From Clostridia bacterium (GTDB taxonomy: Bacteria > Bacillota > Clostridia > UMGS1840): DNA of 64,000 nucleotides. The stretch lies in NCBI GenBank assembly GCA_017625695.1, contig JAGAKI010000020.1:1-64000 (forward strand). Direction: 5' to 3'. The position numbers and the translations under genes were made by a program. A model generated the notes under the pieces. That model had not been told where the DNA came from, made no database searches, and was given only the letters and a program-made list of their open reading frames with translations. Below, piece after piece: positions 53,239-61,867 of this stretch (positions are counted from its first letter, which is position 1; each line of letters opens with the position of its first letter).

Positions 53239-53352
53239 AATAAGTACCTCCCAATTAAAATTTTTGCACCCTTTCGGGTGGTTATTTAGGACACGCCCGG
53301 ATGATGGTGATTTTACCGAAGTAAAATTCTTATGCCACTCCAGAGCGGTTAC
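53239..53352 (-). promoter_or_regulatory. L21-type ribosomal protein leader
   Basis: About 115 nt between promoter and rplU, with two clear hairpins on the minus strand: GATTTTACTTCGGTAAAAT-like (UUCG loop, about 53305-53325) and CACCC-GAAA-GGGTG (about 53270-53284). Position and stem arrangement fit the autoregulatory L21 leader known from Bacillota. I could not align it to a covariance model. Confidence 0.65.
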
Positions 53353-53358
53353 CACAGT

Positions 53359-53387
53359 ATTATACAATCTATTTATTAAAATGTCAA
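53359..53387 (-). promoter_or_regulatory. Sigma-A promoter of rplU-prp-rpmA
   Basis: TTGACA (53387-53382), 17-nt spacer, TATAAT (53364-53359) on the minus strand: full consensus. Confidence 0.9.
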
Positions 53388-53445
53388 GCCTTTTTTCAAT
53401 TTTTTTATATTTTTTATAATGTGAATGAAAAAGTCTGGTAAAAAC

Positions 53446-54483
53446 TTATTCTCCTAAAAGGTCTTTCACAAAATATGCGTTGGTATCAGCAGGTTTGCCG
53501 TCCATACCAAACACAGTAACACGAACGTAAATATCGTTGGGGTTCACTTCAAATTCTGCTTCGTTGATATGGTCGCCCTCGGTAGGAAATGCAGTATAAC
53601 TATGGCGCACACCGGTGGCAAACACAATTCGTTTGGCATCGGAGGTTTTAATGTGCAGCTTGTTATCTTCCATATATAAGCTGTAAATTTCAGGACCCAT
53701 AGAAGCATAGAAATTACCTTTTAAGAGTGCATCGGTGATAGCACGGTATTCCAGTTTATCTGCCTTAATCATCGTGAAACCGCCAAAGGAATCACAACGG
53801 GGACTTTCTATGGGATAGTGGTTGTGATTATCGTCGGTAGCAATACAGAAGATTTTTTTGCCGGCAGAAAGCATTTCGTCATACTGCGCGGAATTGTATT
53901 CATCGTAGCCCTCGGTCACACAGCCGTAGTTCACGATTTCCATAGCATTCATCCCTTCGTATTTGCTATAAATATCGTAGCGTTCCAGCGACCAGGTGGG
54001 ATGGTTATAGGTCACAAAAAAGCCTTTTTCACGGGCATGCTTCATAATACTGTTGATATTTTCCGACGTGTATTCTCTGGTCCATAAGGGTTCGGATTCA
54101 TCATAGGTTACCTTGTAGCGAGGGTCGTTTAACGCCACAATACGATCATAATTGCGATGGGGAGCAAAACAAGGCTGCACCCCGTTATCAGGATCCAGTG
54201 CGATCAGACAGATGTGACAGACCGGAATCACATGATAAGGATTTTCTTCGGTTTCGTTATCAAAATCATATTCGGTACCAGTCAGAGCAACAAAGTTTTC
54301 GTCGGTTAATTCCGGATGCGGCACCATTACGTTATGGTCAGTATAGGCAATCACGGAATAGCCACGTTTCTGATATTCTGCTTTCATCTCTTCGGGAGAA
54401 AGTTTTCCGTCAGACATGGTGGAATGGCAATGTAGGTTTGCTTTATAAAAAGTGCCGTTTTCGGGCAACAAATATTTTCTCAT
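53446..54483 (-). CDS. PHP domain phosphoesterase, tandem copy 1
   Basis: A 345-residue protein with the PHP metal motifs NLHCHSTMSDG (about 16-26, HxH), YTDHN (about 46-50), a histidine in YNHPTW (about 172) and a DD-NHN pair (about 218-222), followed by a C-terminal beta-rich domain (about 250-345). Relatives hydrolyse phosphate esters or act on polyphosphorylated substrates. It is the last of three close paralogues in a row (17- and 12-bp spacers), each with its own strong ribosome-binding site. Substrate unknown. Confidence 0.85.
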   Translation of the reverse strand: MRKYLLPENGTFYKANLHCHSTMSDGKLSPEEMKAEYQKRGYSVIAYTDHNVMVPHPELTDENFVALTGTEYDFDNETEENPYHVIPVCHICLIALDPDNGVQPCFAPHRNYDRIVALNDPRYKVTYDESEPLWTREYTSENINSIMKHAREKGFFVTYNHPTWSLERYDIYSKYEGMNAMEIVNYGCVTEGYDEYNSAQYDEMLSAGKKIFCIATDDNHNHYPIESPRCDSFGGFTMIKADKLEYRAITDALLKGNFYASMGPEIYSLYMEDNKLHIKTSDAKRIVFATGVRHSYTAFPTEGDHINEAEFEVNPNDIYVRVTVFGMDGKPADTNAYFVKDLLGE

Positions 54484-54499
54484 ATCGAACTCCTCCCGT

Positions 54500-55537
54500 T
54501 TATTTCACATAATCTTCCACAAAGTAGGCATTAGAAGTTGCACGTCTGCCCTCTTTGTCACACACGGTTACTCTGAAGAAAATATCCTGAGTCCATACAT
54601 CAAAAATAACCTCATTGAGTTTACCGCCCTCCGGACAGTATTCATTATAGCAATGACGGATGCCGGAGGTGAAGTTGATGATTGCCGCATCGGAAGTCTT
54701 CACATGCAGCTTGTTTCCCTCCAGATACATACTATAAATTTCAGGTCCCATGGATGCATAGAAATGACCTTTCACCAGGGCATCAGTGATAGAACGGTAA
54801 TCTAAGTTTTCCGCTTTAATCATGGTGAATGCACCGAAGGAATCGTTATAGGGACTGTCAAACGGATCAAAGTTATGGTTATCATCAGCAGAAATACCGA
54901 AGATTTTTTCACCGTTATGCAGTTTTTCTTCGTAAACTTTGGTATTATACTCGTGGAAGCCTTTCACATAGGAGTTGTAGTTACAAATTTCGATGGCGTG
55001 CATTCCTTTATATTTGCTATAGGTTTCGTAACCTTCTTTTGACCACTTGGGATGATTATAGGTTACAAAAAAACCTTTTTCACGGGCTTTTTTAATCACA
55101 TCGTTTACGCCGTCAGGAGTGAACACTCTTTCGTAATTGGAATCGTTGGGGTCTAAGGTCACCTTGTAACGGGGATCGTTGCGTTCCAAGAGTCTGTCAT
55201 AAAACCAGTTGGGTTGATAAAAGCAAGGCTGAATTACATTCTCGGGATCCAATGAAATCAGGCAAAAATGGGTAGTTCTTGATTGCTCCCAGGACTGACC
55301 GGGAAGCACCTCATCAAAATAGTATTCCATCCCGTATAACGCCACAAAATCGTCACTTTGCAAATACGGATGCGGCACTAAAATATTATGATCAGTATAC
55401 GCCACAACAGAATAGCCACGCTGTTTGTAGGCTTCTTTGATTTCGTCGGGGGTTAACTGCCCGTCTGAAACGGTGGAGTGACAATGCAGGTTTGCTTTAT
55501 AAAACTGCCCGTTTTCAGGTAATAAGTAAGTTCTCAT
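54500..55537 (-). CDS. PHP domain phosphoesterase, tandem copy 2
   Basis: A 345-residue paralogue with the same metal motifs (NLHCHSTVSDG, YTDHN, YNHPKW, ADDNHN) and the same C-terminal domain (ITDALVKGHFYASMGPEIYS). It differs most from its neighbours at the far C-terminus and in the 80-130 loop, as expected for substrate divergence after duplication. AAAGGAG precedes the ATG. Confidence 0.85.
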   Translation of the reverse strand: MRTYLLPENGQFYKANLHCHSTVSDGQLTPDEIKEAYKQRGYSVVAYTDHNILVPHPYLQSDDFVALYGMEYYFDEVLPGQSWEQSRTTHFCLISLDPENVIQPCFYQPNWFYDRLLERNDPRYKVTLDPNDSNYERVFTPDGVNDVIKKAREKGFFVTYNHPKWSKEGYETYSKYKGMHAIEICNYNSYVKGFHEYNTKVYEEKLHNGEKIFGISADDNHNFDPFDSPYNDSFGAFTMIKAENLDYRSITDALVKGHFYASMGPEIYSMYLEGNKLHVKTSDAAIINFTSGIRHCYNEYCPEGGKLNEVIFDVWTQDIFFRVTVCDKEGRRATSNAYFVEDYVK

Positions 55538-55549
55538 AGCAAGTCTCCT

Positions 55550-56572
55550 TTATAAAATATCTTCCATAAAATATGCATTGGTATCAGCAGGTTTGCCCGA
55601 CTTATCAAAAACAGTCACTCTCACATAGATATCATCAGAACGAAGCTCAAATTCAGCTTCATTGATAGTATCCCCCGCCAGCGGAAATGCACAGTAAGCA
55701 CGACGAAGACCCGTAGTAAACACAATTTTTGCCGCATCGGAGGTTTTGATATGTAATTTATTGTCTTCCACATATAAGCTATGAATTTCAGGTCCCTGGG
55801 AAGCATAAAAATTGCCGTTTTTCAGTGCATCGGTAATGGTTCGGTATTCCAGTTTGTCTGCCTTAATCATGGTGAAACCGCCAAAGGAATCACAGTACGG
55901 ACTATCCATTGGATGACCGTTGTGGTTGTCGTCAGTTGCAATGCAATAAAGCTTTTTGCCCTGACGAAGCAACTCATCATACACATGAGGATTATAATCG
56001 TGATACCCCTCAGTCATACAGCCATAGTTGCAGATTTCCATTGCATTCATACCTTCGTATTTGCTGTAAATCTCATAGCCCTCCTGGGACCAGGCAGGAT
56101 GATTATAGGTCACAAAACAACCTTTTTCACGGGAGGTTTTTATCATATCGTTGATATAATCCGCATTGTACTGGAACTCATAGGGAGGGATAGATTCATC
56201 ACGCTGCACCACAGATTTATCCGGCAGATGCTGATACAGCCAGGAATCACGGAAACAAGGCTGCACCGTATAATCCGGGTCTGTGGCAATCAGACAGATA
56301 TGACAGGTTTTTAACTGATGAAAGGATTCTCCGTTTTCAGCTTCTTCGGTGATATCATATTCCACGCCGTGCAATGCCAGAAAATCATCGTCCGTCAAAT
56401 CGGGATGAGGTACTAAAATGTTATGATCAGTATAAGCAATGATGGAATAACCTCTTTTTTTGTATTCTTCTTTCATTTCTGCCGGAGATAGTCTGCCATC
56501 GGATACGTTGGTATGACAATGTAGATTGGCTTTGTAAAACTGACCGTTTTCAGGTAACAAATACTTTCTCAT
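55550..56572 (-). CDS. PHP domain phosphoesterase, tandem copy 3
   Basis: A 340-residue paralogue, closest in its C-terminal part to copy 1 (both end DDIYVRVTVF/NDIYVRVTVF then GKPADTNAYF). Metal motifs NLHCHTNVSDG, YTDHN, YNHPAW and TDDNHN are kept. AAAGGAG lies ten bases before the ATG, inside the remnant of a fourth copy. Promoter-proximal member of the array, probably read from the aldo/keto reductase promoter. Confidence 0.85.
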   Translation of the reverse strand: MRKYLLPENGQFYKANLHCHTNVSDGRLSPAEMKEEYKKRGYSIIAYTDHNILVPHPDLTDDDFLALHGVEYDITEEAENGESFHQLKTCHICLIATDPDYTVQPCFRDSWLYQHLPDKSVVQRDESIPPYEFQYNADYINDMIKTSREKGCFVTYNHPAWSQEGYEIYSKYEGMNAMEICNYGCMTEGYHDYNPHVYDELLRQGKKLYCIATDDNHNGHPMDSPYCDSFGGFTMIKADKLEYRTITDALKNGNFYASQGPEIHSLYVEDNKLHIKTSDAAKIVFTTGLRRAYCAFPLAGDTINEAEFELRSDDIYVRVTVFDKSGKPADTNAYFMEDIL

Positions 56573-56600
56573 TTTTTATGTTCTCCTTTACTATCATTTT

Positions 56601-56654
56601 GTTCCCCGCTTTCTCAAACACAGTCACTCTCATAAAAATGTCATCGGGATGAAT
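56601..56654 (-). pseudogene. Remnant of a fourth PHP paralogue (C-terminal stub)
   Basis: On the minus strand this gap encodes HPDDIFMRVTVFEKAG in one frame, matching the SDDIYVRVTVFDKSG region near the C-terminus of the three intact copies. An in-frame stop precedes it and no start exists, so it is a dead fragment between the aldo/keto reductase and copy 3. Confidence 0.75.
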
Positions 56655-56684
56655 TTTTCAATTGATTTTTCAAAAACGATTCTC

Positions 56685-57785
56685 TTAAATACTTTCTCCC
56701 AACAGCTTCATCGTTTCTTTAATATTGATATTCTGAGGGCAATGTCCTTCACAAGCACCGCACCCAATACAATCTTTCACATTATTGTATTCCTTCTGCA
56801 GTATTTCCTTGGTATCTTCCCAGACAGATTCTGCCGCAAGGTGCTTGTTATAAACATAGAATATATCCGGAATCAAAATCTTCTTCGGACAACCGTCCAC
56901 ACAGTAACGACATCCTGTGCAGGGAATCTGACGAACGGTACGAATCAGTTTTCTCAAATCCCAAGACAACTGATGTTCCTCTTCGCTGAATGGCACAAAT
57001 CCTTTCATAAAGGCAATATTTTCCGAAATCATATCCATATTGCCCATTCCCGATAACACCATTTCGACACCGGGAAAGCTTGCCGCAAAACGGATGGCAA
57101 ATTCCGCCTCGGAGTTGTTAGATTTTTCCGTTAAGAACTCTTTTGCTTCTTTGGGAAGATTTACTAAGTTACCACCTTTTACAGGTTCCATTACAATCAC
57201 TTTTTTGCCGTGTTTTATGCAAACGTCGTAACAAGCTTTGCTCTGTATGCCGGCATCATCATAATCCAAATAGTTAAACTGAATTTGCACAAATTCAATC
57301 AAGGGTTGTTCGGTAAGAATTCTATCCAGCACATCTGCCGTATCGTGGAAAGACATAGCAATGTGTTTCACTTTCCCCTCTTTTTTTAATTGGTTTACTA
57401 CTTCAAAGGAATTACAGCGAAGATTTTTTTCGTATAAATTACGGTTCATACAATGGAAGATATATACATCGAAATAATCCACGCCGCAAGACTTTAACTG
57501 ACTTTCAAACAAAGGACGGATTTCTTCTTCGGAATTGTAAATCCAGGGAGATAATTTATCTGCCAAAACAAAACTATCACGGGGATAACGTTTTGCCACA
57601 CATTCACGAATGGCATTTTCGCTTTTGCCGTCCAAATAAACTCTTGCCGTATCGAAATAATTAAAGCCTGCTTCCATAAAAACATCCACCATACGATTGA
57701 CCTGCTCGTAATCCACATCATTTTCAATCATAGGCAATCTCATAAAGCCAAAGCCGAAATTTTTCTTCACTTTTTCACATAACAT
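56685..57785 (-). CDS. Aldo/keto reductase with C-terminal 4Fe-4S domain
   Basis: A 366-residue protein: an AKR (beta/alpha)8 domain (about 1-270; FGFGFMRLPM, DTARVYLDGKSE, catalytic-type Y and K with MSFHDTADVLD) and a ferredoxin-like C-terminus with CTGCRYCVDGCP (about 294-305) and a second CIGCGACEGHCP (about 340-351). Such fusions couple NAD(P)H to an iron-sulfur relay, with unknown substrates. First gene of the PHP transcript; the chemical link to the PHP genes is unknown. Confidence 0.9.
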   Translation of the reverse strand: MLCEKVKKNFGFGFMRLPMIENDVDYEQVNRMVDVFMEAGFNYFDTARVYLDGKSENAIRECVAKRYPRDSFVLADKLSPWIYNSEEEIRPLFESQLKSCGVDYFDVYIFHCMNRNLYEKNLRCNSFEVVNQLKKEGKVKHIAMSFHDTADVLDRILTEQPLIEFVQIQFNYLDYDDAGIQSKACYDVCIKHGKKVIVMEPVKGGNLVNLPKEAKEFLTEKSNNSEAEFAIRFAASFPGVEMVLSGMGNMDMISENIAFMKGFVPFSEEEHQLSWDLRKLIRTVRQIPCTGCRYCVDGCPKKILIPDIFYVYNKHLAAESVWEDTKEILQKEYNNVKDCIGCGACEGHCPQNINIKETMKLLGESI

Positions 57786-57841
57786 AGCGGATTTCTCCTT
57801 TTGATGTCAGAATAAAATACGGTATAATGCTGTTTCAGTTT

Positions 57842-57870
57842 ATTGTATCATATTTGGAAAAAAGATTCAA
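57842..57870 (-). promoter_or_regulatory. Sigma-A promoter of the AKR-PHP cluster
   Basis: TTGAAT (57870-57865), 17-nt spacer, TACAAT (57847-57842) on the minus strand, about 57 nt before the AKR start. The remaining gap 57871-58058 shows no gene, repeat or hairpin I can support. Confidence 0.7.
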
Positions 57871-58058
57871 GTTTTTTTAGGGAAATGTCTTTGCTTTTTT
57901 ATGAAATCCATCCAGTTTTTCATAATCATTGCCTATGATTACAAAAATAACATAAAACCGTACAATCCACTTACAAAATCAGGATAAAAATTCATTGTTC
58001 AGTGAATTGTAAAACCGTCTTTGAAACAATTTCTGAACGTGCAATCCCGAAAGGATTG

Positions 58059-58601
58059 TTATTTGGAAGATTTCTCTGTTTTTTGGGTAATAAACGCAAT
58101 GAATTCCTGACGCACAGCATCGTTTTCAAACGTATTGAAAGGAATGGTATATGCCATCGCAGGATTCTGATAAATGTAAATCGCACGTCCCGGATTAACC
58201 ACCAGATTGACTACGGCATCATATTTGATTTCGGTTTTAAATTTCTCATTGGTTTCAACGAAATAATCCTCATAAAATTCCATTGTGGCAGTTGGAGAAT
58301 AGAACAGCTCCTCCTTCTTTTTCATTCGTCTGACCATCCGTTTCACCAAAAGAAGCGTCAGCGGCTTCATCAGCAATATCAGAATGAGTGCAAAAACGGC
58401 ATAACACACAAAAAGCCAAATCAGAAGATACACTTCTTCTCCTGCCAGAGCATACCGCAGAAACATCAGTAAAAAGAGACCGGCAATATACAGTTGCCAT
58501 TTCAGACGGTGTTTCTTCGCCACAGGGGAATCCACATGGTGATATTTATTAAAATCATAATAGTCTTTCTCTGTCATAACAGTATGAAATTGATATAGCA
58601 T
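58059..58601 (-). CDS. YcxB-like membrane protein
   Basis: A 180-residue protein with two transmembrane helices (about 36-53 and 56-78) and a soluble C-terminal domain with FYEDYFVETNEKFKTEIKYDAVVNLV and RAIYIYQN, the pattern of YcxB-like proteins. GGGGGG lies upstream of ATG 58601; the 11-codon longer frame lacks one. Function unknown. It follows the DUF3592 protein closely. Confidence 0.7.
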   Translation of the reverse strand: MLYQFHTVMTEKDYYDFNKYHHVDSPVAKKHRLKWQLYIAGLFLLMFLRYALAGEEVYLLIWLFVCYAVFALILILLMKPLTLLLVKRMVRRMKKKEELFYSPTATMEFYEDYFVETNEKFKTEIKYDAVVNLVVNPGRAIYIYQNPAMAYTIPFNTFENDAVRQEFIAFITQKTEKSSK

Positions 58602-58643
58602 CAAAATCCCCCCTTTTCTTTGATTTATCCACACAAATCCGAT

Positions 58644-59744
58644 TTACACAATCGGCTTTTGTCTGCCTTTTACCCACATAACCAAAGCACAGGTAAGTAA
58701 AATAGCACCCCACACTTTATGTCCTGCGGTACCTGCAAAAAAGCCAAGGCTCATCGCAACGATTCCTTCTGTGAGCAAACCGGCAATTAAAATACTTCTT
58801 CGGTAACCATTTCCCATCCATAAGAAGAACAGCGCCCCCGTAAGCATCAGATATACGGCAAAAGAACTGCTGTAATACAAGAATAATTCTTCCGGTTTTT
58901 CAGGGTAAATATATGCTTCCGCCTCTTTCCCGATTTTAGTCCCGCCGGGATAATTTCTTTTGACATAAGAATATTCTTTTCCATCATAGGTATATTTAAA
59001 ATACACATAGTGGTCTTCCCCTTCAGTTTCCACACGGTAACTGACAGCATTCACCGCAACGCCGTTTCTTTTATAGTCATTTAATGTATTGATATCCTGA
59101 ATGGTGGTAGTAAACATCAAAACTGCCAAAAGGAAAAACAAAAGACTTAAAATATTGATTCTGGGTAGTACAAAAGGTCTTTTTTCTCCGTTTTGTTTGC
59201 ATAGAAGAATCTTTTTTGACCGACTGAACTCAAAATAATTTCCCAGATGTTTCCATCCGCTTGTAAGCGCACAAAGTCCTAAAAAAATGGGCAATGCACT
59301 GCAGATATTTTTTACATATAATCCCAGTATCATCAGCTCTGAATTTCTTAGAAGATATGATAAAAACAGAGGTACAAAAACGGAAAGCAATATCAAAAAA
59401 ACCGCTTTGATTGCATCCTTTTTATAGGGATTTTCATCCGAATGTATCATTTCCGTTTCGCTGATATTGAGATTACTTTCATAATATTCATCCCCATCAT
59501 CGTCCGATGGTTCTATTTCTTTTCCGGCTTTTATTCCCTTATAAAAGATAATGCCCGCAGTAATAAAAAAAGACAACAGCATCGGCATCGCAAGAAGCAT
59601 TAACACCACATTTTCAAGCTTGAATGCAACGATTTCTACCACCACTCCGACGAGCGGAAGAATCAAAAAGAAAAAGAAAATCCAAAACCAGCTTTTCTTC
59701 TCAGTTTTATCTGTGATATTATCATTAAAATCTGTTTGATTCAT
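58644..59744 (-). CDS. DUF3592-like membrane protein
   Basis: A 366-residue protein with at least seven hydrophobic segments in two groups (about 19-70 and 108-215, then 290-366). A soluble extracytoplasmic insert lies near 225-290 (VNAVSYRVETEGEDHYVYFKYTYDGKEYSYV ... YIYPEKPEE), typical of the DUF3592 beta-domain. Function unknown. First gene of a two-gene unit with the YcxB-like gene. Confidence 0.65.
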   Translation of the reverse strand: MNQTDFNDNITDKTEKKSWFWIFFFFLILPLVGVVVEIVAFKLENVVLMLLAMPMLLSFFITAGIIFYKGIKAGKEIEPSDDDGDEYYESNLNISETEMIHSDENPYKKDAIKAVFLILLSVFVPLFLSYLLRNSELMILGLYVKNICSALPIFLGLCALTSGWKHLGNYFEFSRSKKILLCKQNGEKRPFVLPRINILSLLFFLLAVLMFTTTIQDINTLNDYKRNGVAVNAVSYRVETEGEDHYVYFKYTYDGKEYSYVKRNYPGGTKIGKEAEAYIYPEKPEELFLYYSSSFAVYLMLTGALFFLWMGNGYRRSILIAGLLTEGIVAMSLGFFAGTAGHKVWGAILLTCALVMWVKGRQKPIV

Positions 59745-59784
59745 ACAGCAATTCTCTCCGTATCATTCGGTATTTTTCACCTTA

Positions 59785-59813
59785 ATTATACCTTGTCAAT
59801 CAGAAAATGTCAA
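59785..59813 (-). promoter_or_regulatory. Sigma-A promoter of the DUF3592/YcxB-like pair
   Basis: TTGACA (59813-59808), 17-nt spacer, TATAAT (59790-59785) on the minus strand. Confidence 0.85.
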
Positions 59814-59835
59814 TTCAAAAATATGGAGAAAACGT

Positions 59836-59886
59836 AAAAAACAGCAACAAAAGGATGATTTCACATTTCCCTTTGTTGCTGTTTTT
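59836..59886 (-). terminator. Terminator downstream of the spoIVB 3' fragment
   Basis: Arms AAAAACAGCAACAAAAGG (59836-59853) and CCCTTTGTTGCTGTTTTT (59869-59886) pair along nearly their whole length. It sits 20 bp after the stop of the spoIVB fragment and is probably the original spoIVB terminator. Confidence 0.8.
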
Positions 59887-59905
59887 CTTTCTTTTTGAAA
59901 TACTG

Positions 59906-60030
59906 TTATTGTGACATCAACATATTCTCAATAAATATCCCATAACCACGGGTTGGATCATTCACAAAAACGTGTGTCACAGCTCCCACAATTTTACCAT
60001 TTTGCAGCACAGGTGAACCCGACACGACTG
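59906..60030 (-). pseudogene. spoIVB: Orphaned 3' end of spoIVB
   Basis: Encodes [20 protein letters not shown] and on to GIFIENML, the same as the C-terminus of the intact gene at 63148-64000, then ends MSQ-stop instead of SEAEKIK-stop. The catalytic serine codon is inside the fragment. No start or upstream body exists: the homology ends one base before the methionine of GMSGSP, and the upstream frame is unrelated. Confidence 0.9.
59921..60024. repeat. 104-bp direct repeat, left copy
   Basis: Matches 63175-63278 at all positions but one (C against T in ACGTGTGTCACAG / ACGTGTGTTACAG). Both copies are in the same orientation and frame within spoIVB sequence. This looks like the duplicated target or attachment region of an inserted cassette. 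Confidence 0.93.
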
Positions 60031-60240
60031 TTGTCAATAGGGGACAACATTTTTCTTTATTTTTAAAGTTTTGAAGGAAATAAGTATTGTTTTGAAGGTA
60101 ATACTGAGGGAAATGAAGGAAATCCTGACGGAAATCTAATTTCTTTTTCAAATTTTTGTATATAATGCATTATCGGACTTCCACAGTTTTATAATAGGAG
60201 AGCCACACTTTTGTAATAAAAGTTATACAATTTTTGTTAC

Positions 60241-60268
60241 AAAAAAGACAGGACTTTCATCCTGCCTT
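60241..60268 (-). terminator. Terminator of the cassette operon
   Basis: On the minus strand AAGGCAGGA pairs with TCCTGTCTT (one G-U) around a 6-nt loop, followed by TTTTTT. It lies just downstream of the 185-residue gene. Confidence 0.75.
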
Positions 60269-60278
60269 GTAGCTTTGC

Positions 60279-60836
60279 TTACTCGATGACTATATATTCT
60301 CTTGAACACTGTGGAATAATTTCATCATCCCAACCTTCAAGAAAATCTTTCTCGTCAGATAACTGATTTTTTAGTTCATATCCCCTTCGAATAATTATCT
60401 CTTCCGAAAACGGAACATTGTCTTTTTCAAATGATATTTCACGATCTGAAAAGTGGAATATTATACAACGTGTCAGCCATACATCGTAAGTTTGTTCTTG
60501 GTTTTTGTATATTTGCTGATTTTCATTGATTACAGTTATTCTCTGTATAATTTCAGAAACTGGAGTTTCAACCTGTTCAACATTATCAAACAAAGATTTT
60601 ATCTCATTGCTTTCCGTTTGTTCTAAAGTGAAAACTCCGCAATCATCATTTACTCCAAAATAATCTACGACAGTTTGAATATTTGTTAATTTATAGACTT
60701 CATCGTCGATAAAAATTCCTACGATAGCTGTTACTGAATTTGTATAAGCAAATGGATCACACTTGTATTTAACAAAGTTTTTACCTATCCACTTTTTCAA
60801 TGTGTTTTGGTCAAATCTCATATCTATTCTTTTCAT
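60279..60836 (-). CDS. Hypothetical protein, possible immunity partner of the DUF4417 C-terminal domain
   Basis: A 185-residue acidic soluble protein beginning MKRIDMRFDQNTLKKWIGK. Later segments are NSVTAIVGIFIDDEVYKLTN and GREISFEKD-like DREISFEKDNVPFSEEI. One base separates it from the toxin-like 3' part of the DUF4417 gene. Gene order, acidity and size fit an immunity protein. I recognise no named family, so the role is inference only. Confidence 0.5.
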   Translation of the reverse strand: MKRIDMRFDQNTLKKWIGKNFVKYKCDPFAYTNSVTAIVGIFIDDEVYKLTNIQTVVDYFGVNDDCGVFTLEQTESNEIKSLFDNVEQVETPVSEIIQRITVINENQQIYKNQEQTYDVWLTRCIIFHFSDREISFEKDNVPFSEEIIIRRGYELKNQLSDEKDFLEGWDDEIIPQCSREYIVIE

Positions 60837-60837
60837 T

Positions 60838-61221
60838 TTAATTCCCTTTCACAAAATGTATTTTTTGAAATTTCACACCGGCACTATTTGAACTTTGTCG
60901 TATATTTATTTCTACTACAGATGTGCCGTCTGATGATGATATTTCACGATACGACATAATAGTACCATCGGAAAGTTTAGTGTATTTTCCCTTGCCGTAG
61001 GTAGTTTCTATTCCGCCTTTTGATGCGGTATCATAGAATTCTTTGGCTGTTTTAACAGGATTGTTACTGCTAATATTTCTCGTAAAGTCTCGACCTTGCC
61101 CTTTATCGCCAAAATATCCTTTTGAATATTTATAGTTCGATTTTAAACTGCCAATATTATCTGATATACTGTGATGCTTTGTAGTTCCGCCTTTATATAT
61201 GCTTGTTCCCAACTCACGCAC
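60838..61221 (-). pseudogene. C-terminal part of the DUF4417 protein, after a frameshift
   Basis: 127 residues from VRELGTSIYKGG through KHHSISDNIGSLKSNY, FYDTASKGGIETTYG and REISSSDGTSVVEIN to QKIHFVKGN. The short basic, beta-rich domain with these motifs is of the kind I associate with phage- or toxin-derived C-terminal domains. It has no ribosome-binding site of its own: its frame continues the preceding DUF4417 gene if one G (61222 or 61221) is removed. Without that correction it is not translated from a proper start. Confidence 0.6.
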
Positions 61222-61867
61222 CTTCTTTCTCGTGAGTTCTTTCAAACTGACTTTTGTAACGATGAAATTTAACATCATTTTGAAATTCTGCAAAAACACA
61301 TTCAGGCATATGTCCATGAACTAAAACATCGGTCGGTTCAAGAATCTTTATCATCTCTTTTAATCCCGCTTTGAACATTCGTTTCTGTTCATTTGAACGA
61401 ATGCACCCATGTGTACTCACAGAAACAATGCTTCGTTTTGGTACTCCTAAAAAGCAATACTCAAAACTACTTTCATCACTCCAACGAATATTAGGTATTA
61501 CAGGGATACCGTTCTTTTGAAAATAATATCCAACAGCACGATTAAAATATGTGTTTGTTTGTTGCAGACATTTAGACTGTCCTATCAATAGGGAACAATC
61601 GGGAGTAATAACTCCGTCAAATTGTTTAAGTAAGTCAAGATATTTAGTTGTTGATGTTAGTACATCAGAAAAATCTTTGTCGTGCATATAAAAATGCACA
61701 TATTTTCGCTTGTCAGTTTGAGATTTTGCCTTTTCAAAAGGCACTATATCTCTTGGTATTTGTGTGTTTTTCAAATCCATAAGTAACGGAATTCCCGGCT
61801 CGCCCACTATTGCAGCACCATTTACCAAATAACTGTGAAATCCGTCGTCATATTTAGTTTTTTGCAT
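61214..61867 (-). CDS. DUF4417 domain protein (frameshifted at the 3' end)
   Basis: A 217-residue frame with the DUF4417 pattern: DLKNTQIPRDIVPFEKA, FDGVITPDCSLL (about 84-95), NRAVGYYFQKNGIPVIPNIRW (about 109-129) and KRSIVSVSTHGC (about 144-155). The family occurs in phages, plasmids and integrated elements; its function is not established. GGAGG lies ten bases upstream. After residue 215 (THEKE) the frame is lost, and homology resumes one base out of phase in the next entry, giving a reconstructed protein of about 342 residues. Confidence 0.75.
   Translation of the reverse strand: MQKTKYDDGFHSYLVNGAAIVGEPGIPLLMDLKNTQIPRDIVPFEKAKSQTDKRKYVHFYMHDKDFSDVLTSTTKYLDLLKQFDGVITPDCSLLIGQSKCLQQTNTYFNRAVGYYFQKNGIPVIPNIRWSDESSFEYCFLGVPKRSIVSVSTHGCIRSNEQKRMFKAGLKEMIKILEPTDVLVHGHMPECVFAEFQNDVKFHRYKSQFERTHEKEGA

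Noticed and set aside
61214-61222. Programmed ribosomal frameshift in the DUF4417 gene
   Set aside because: No slippery heptamer with a downstream structure was evident; an ordinary indel or sequencing error explains it better. Kept open in the findings.
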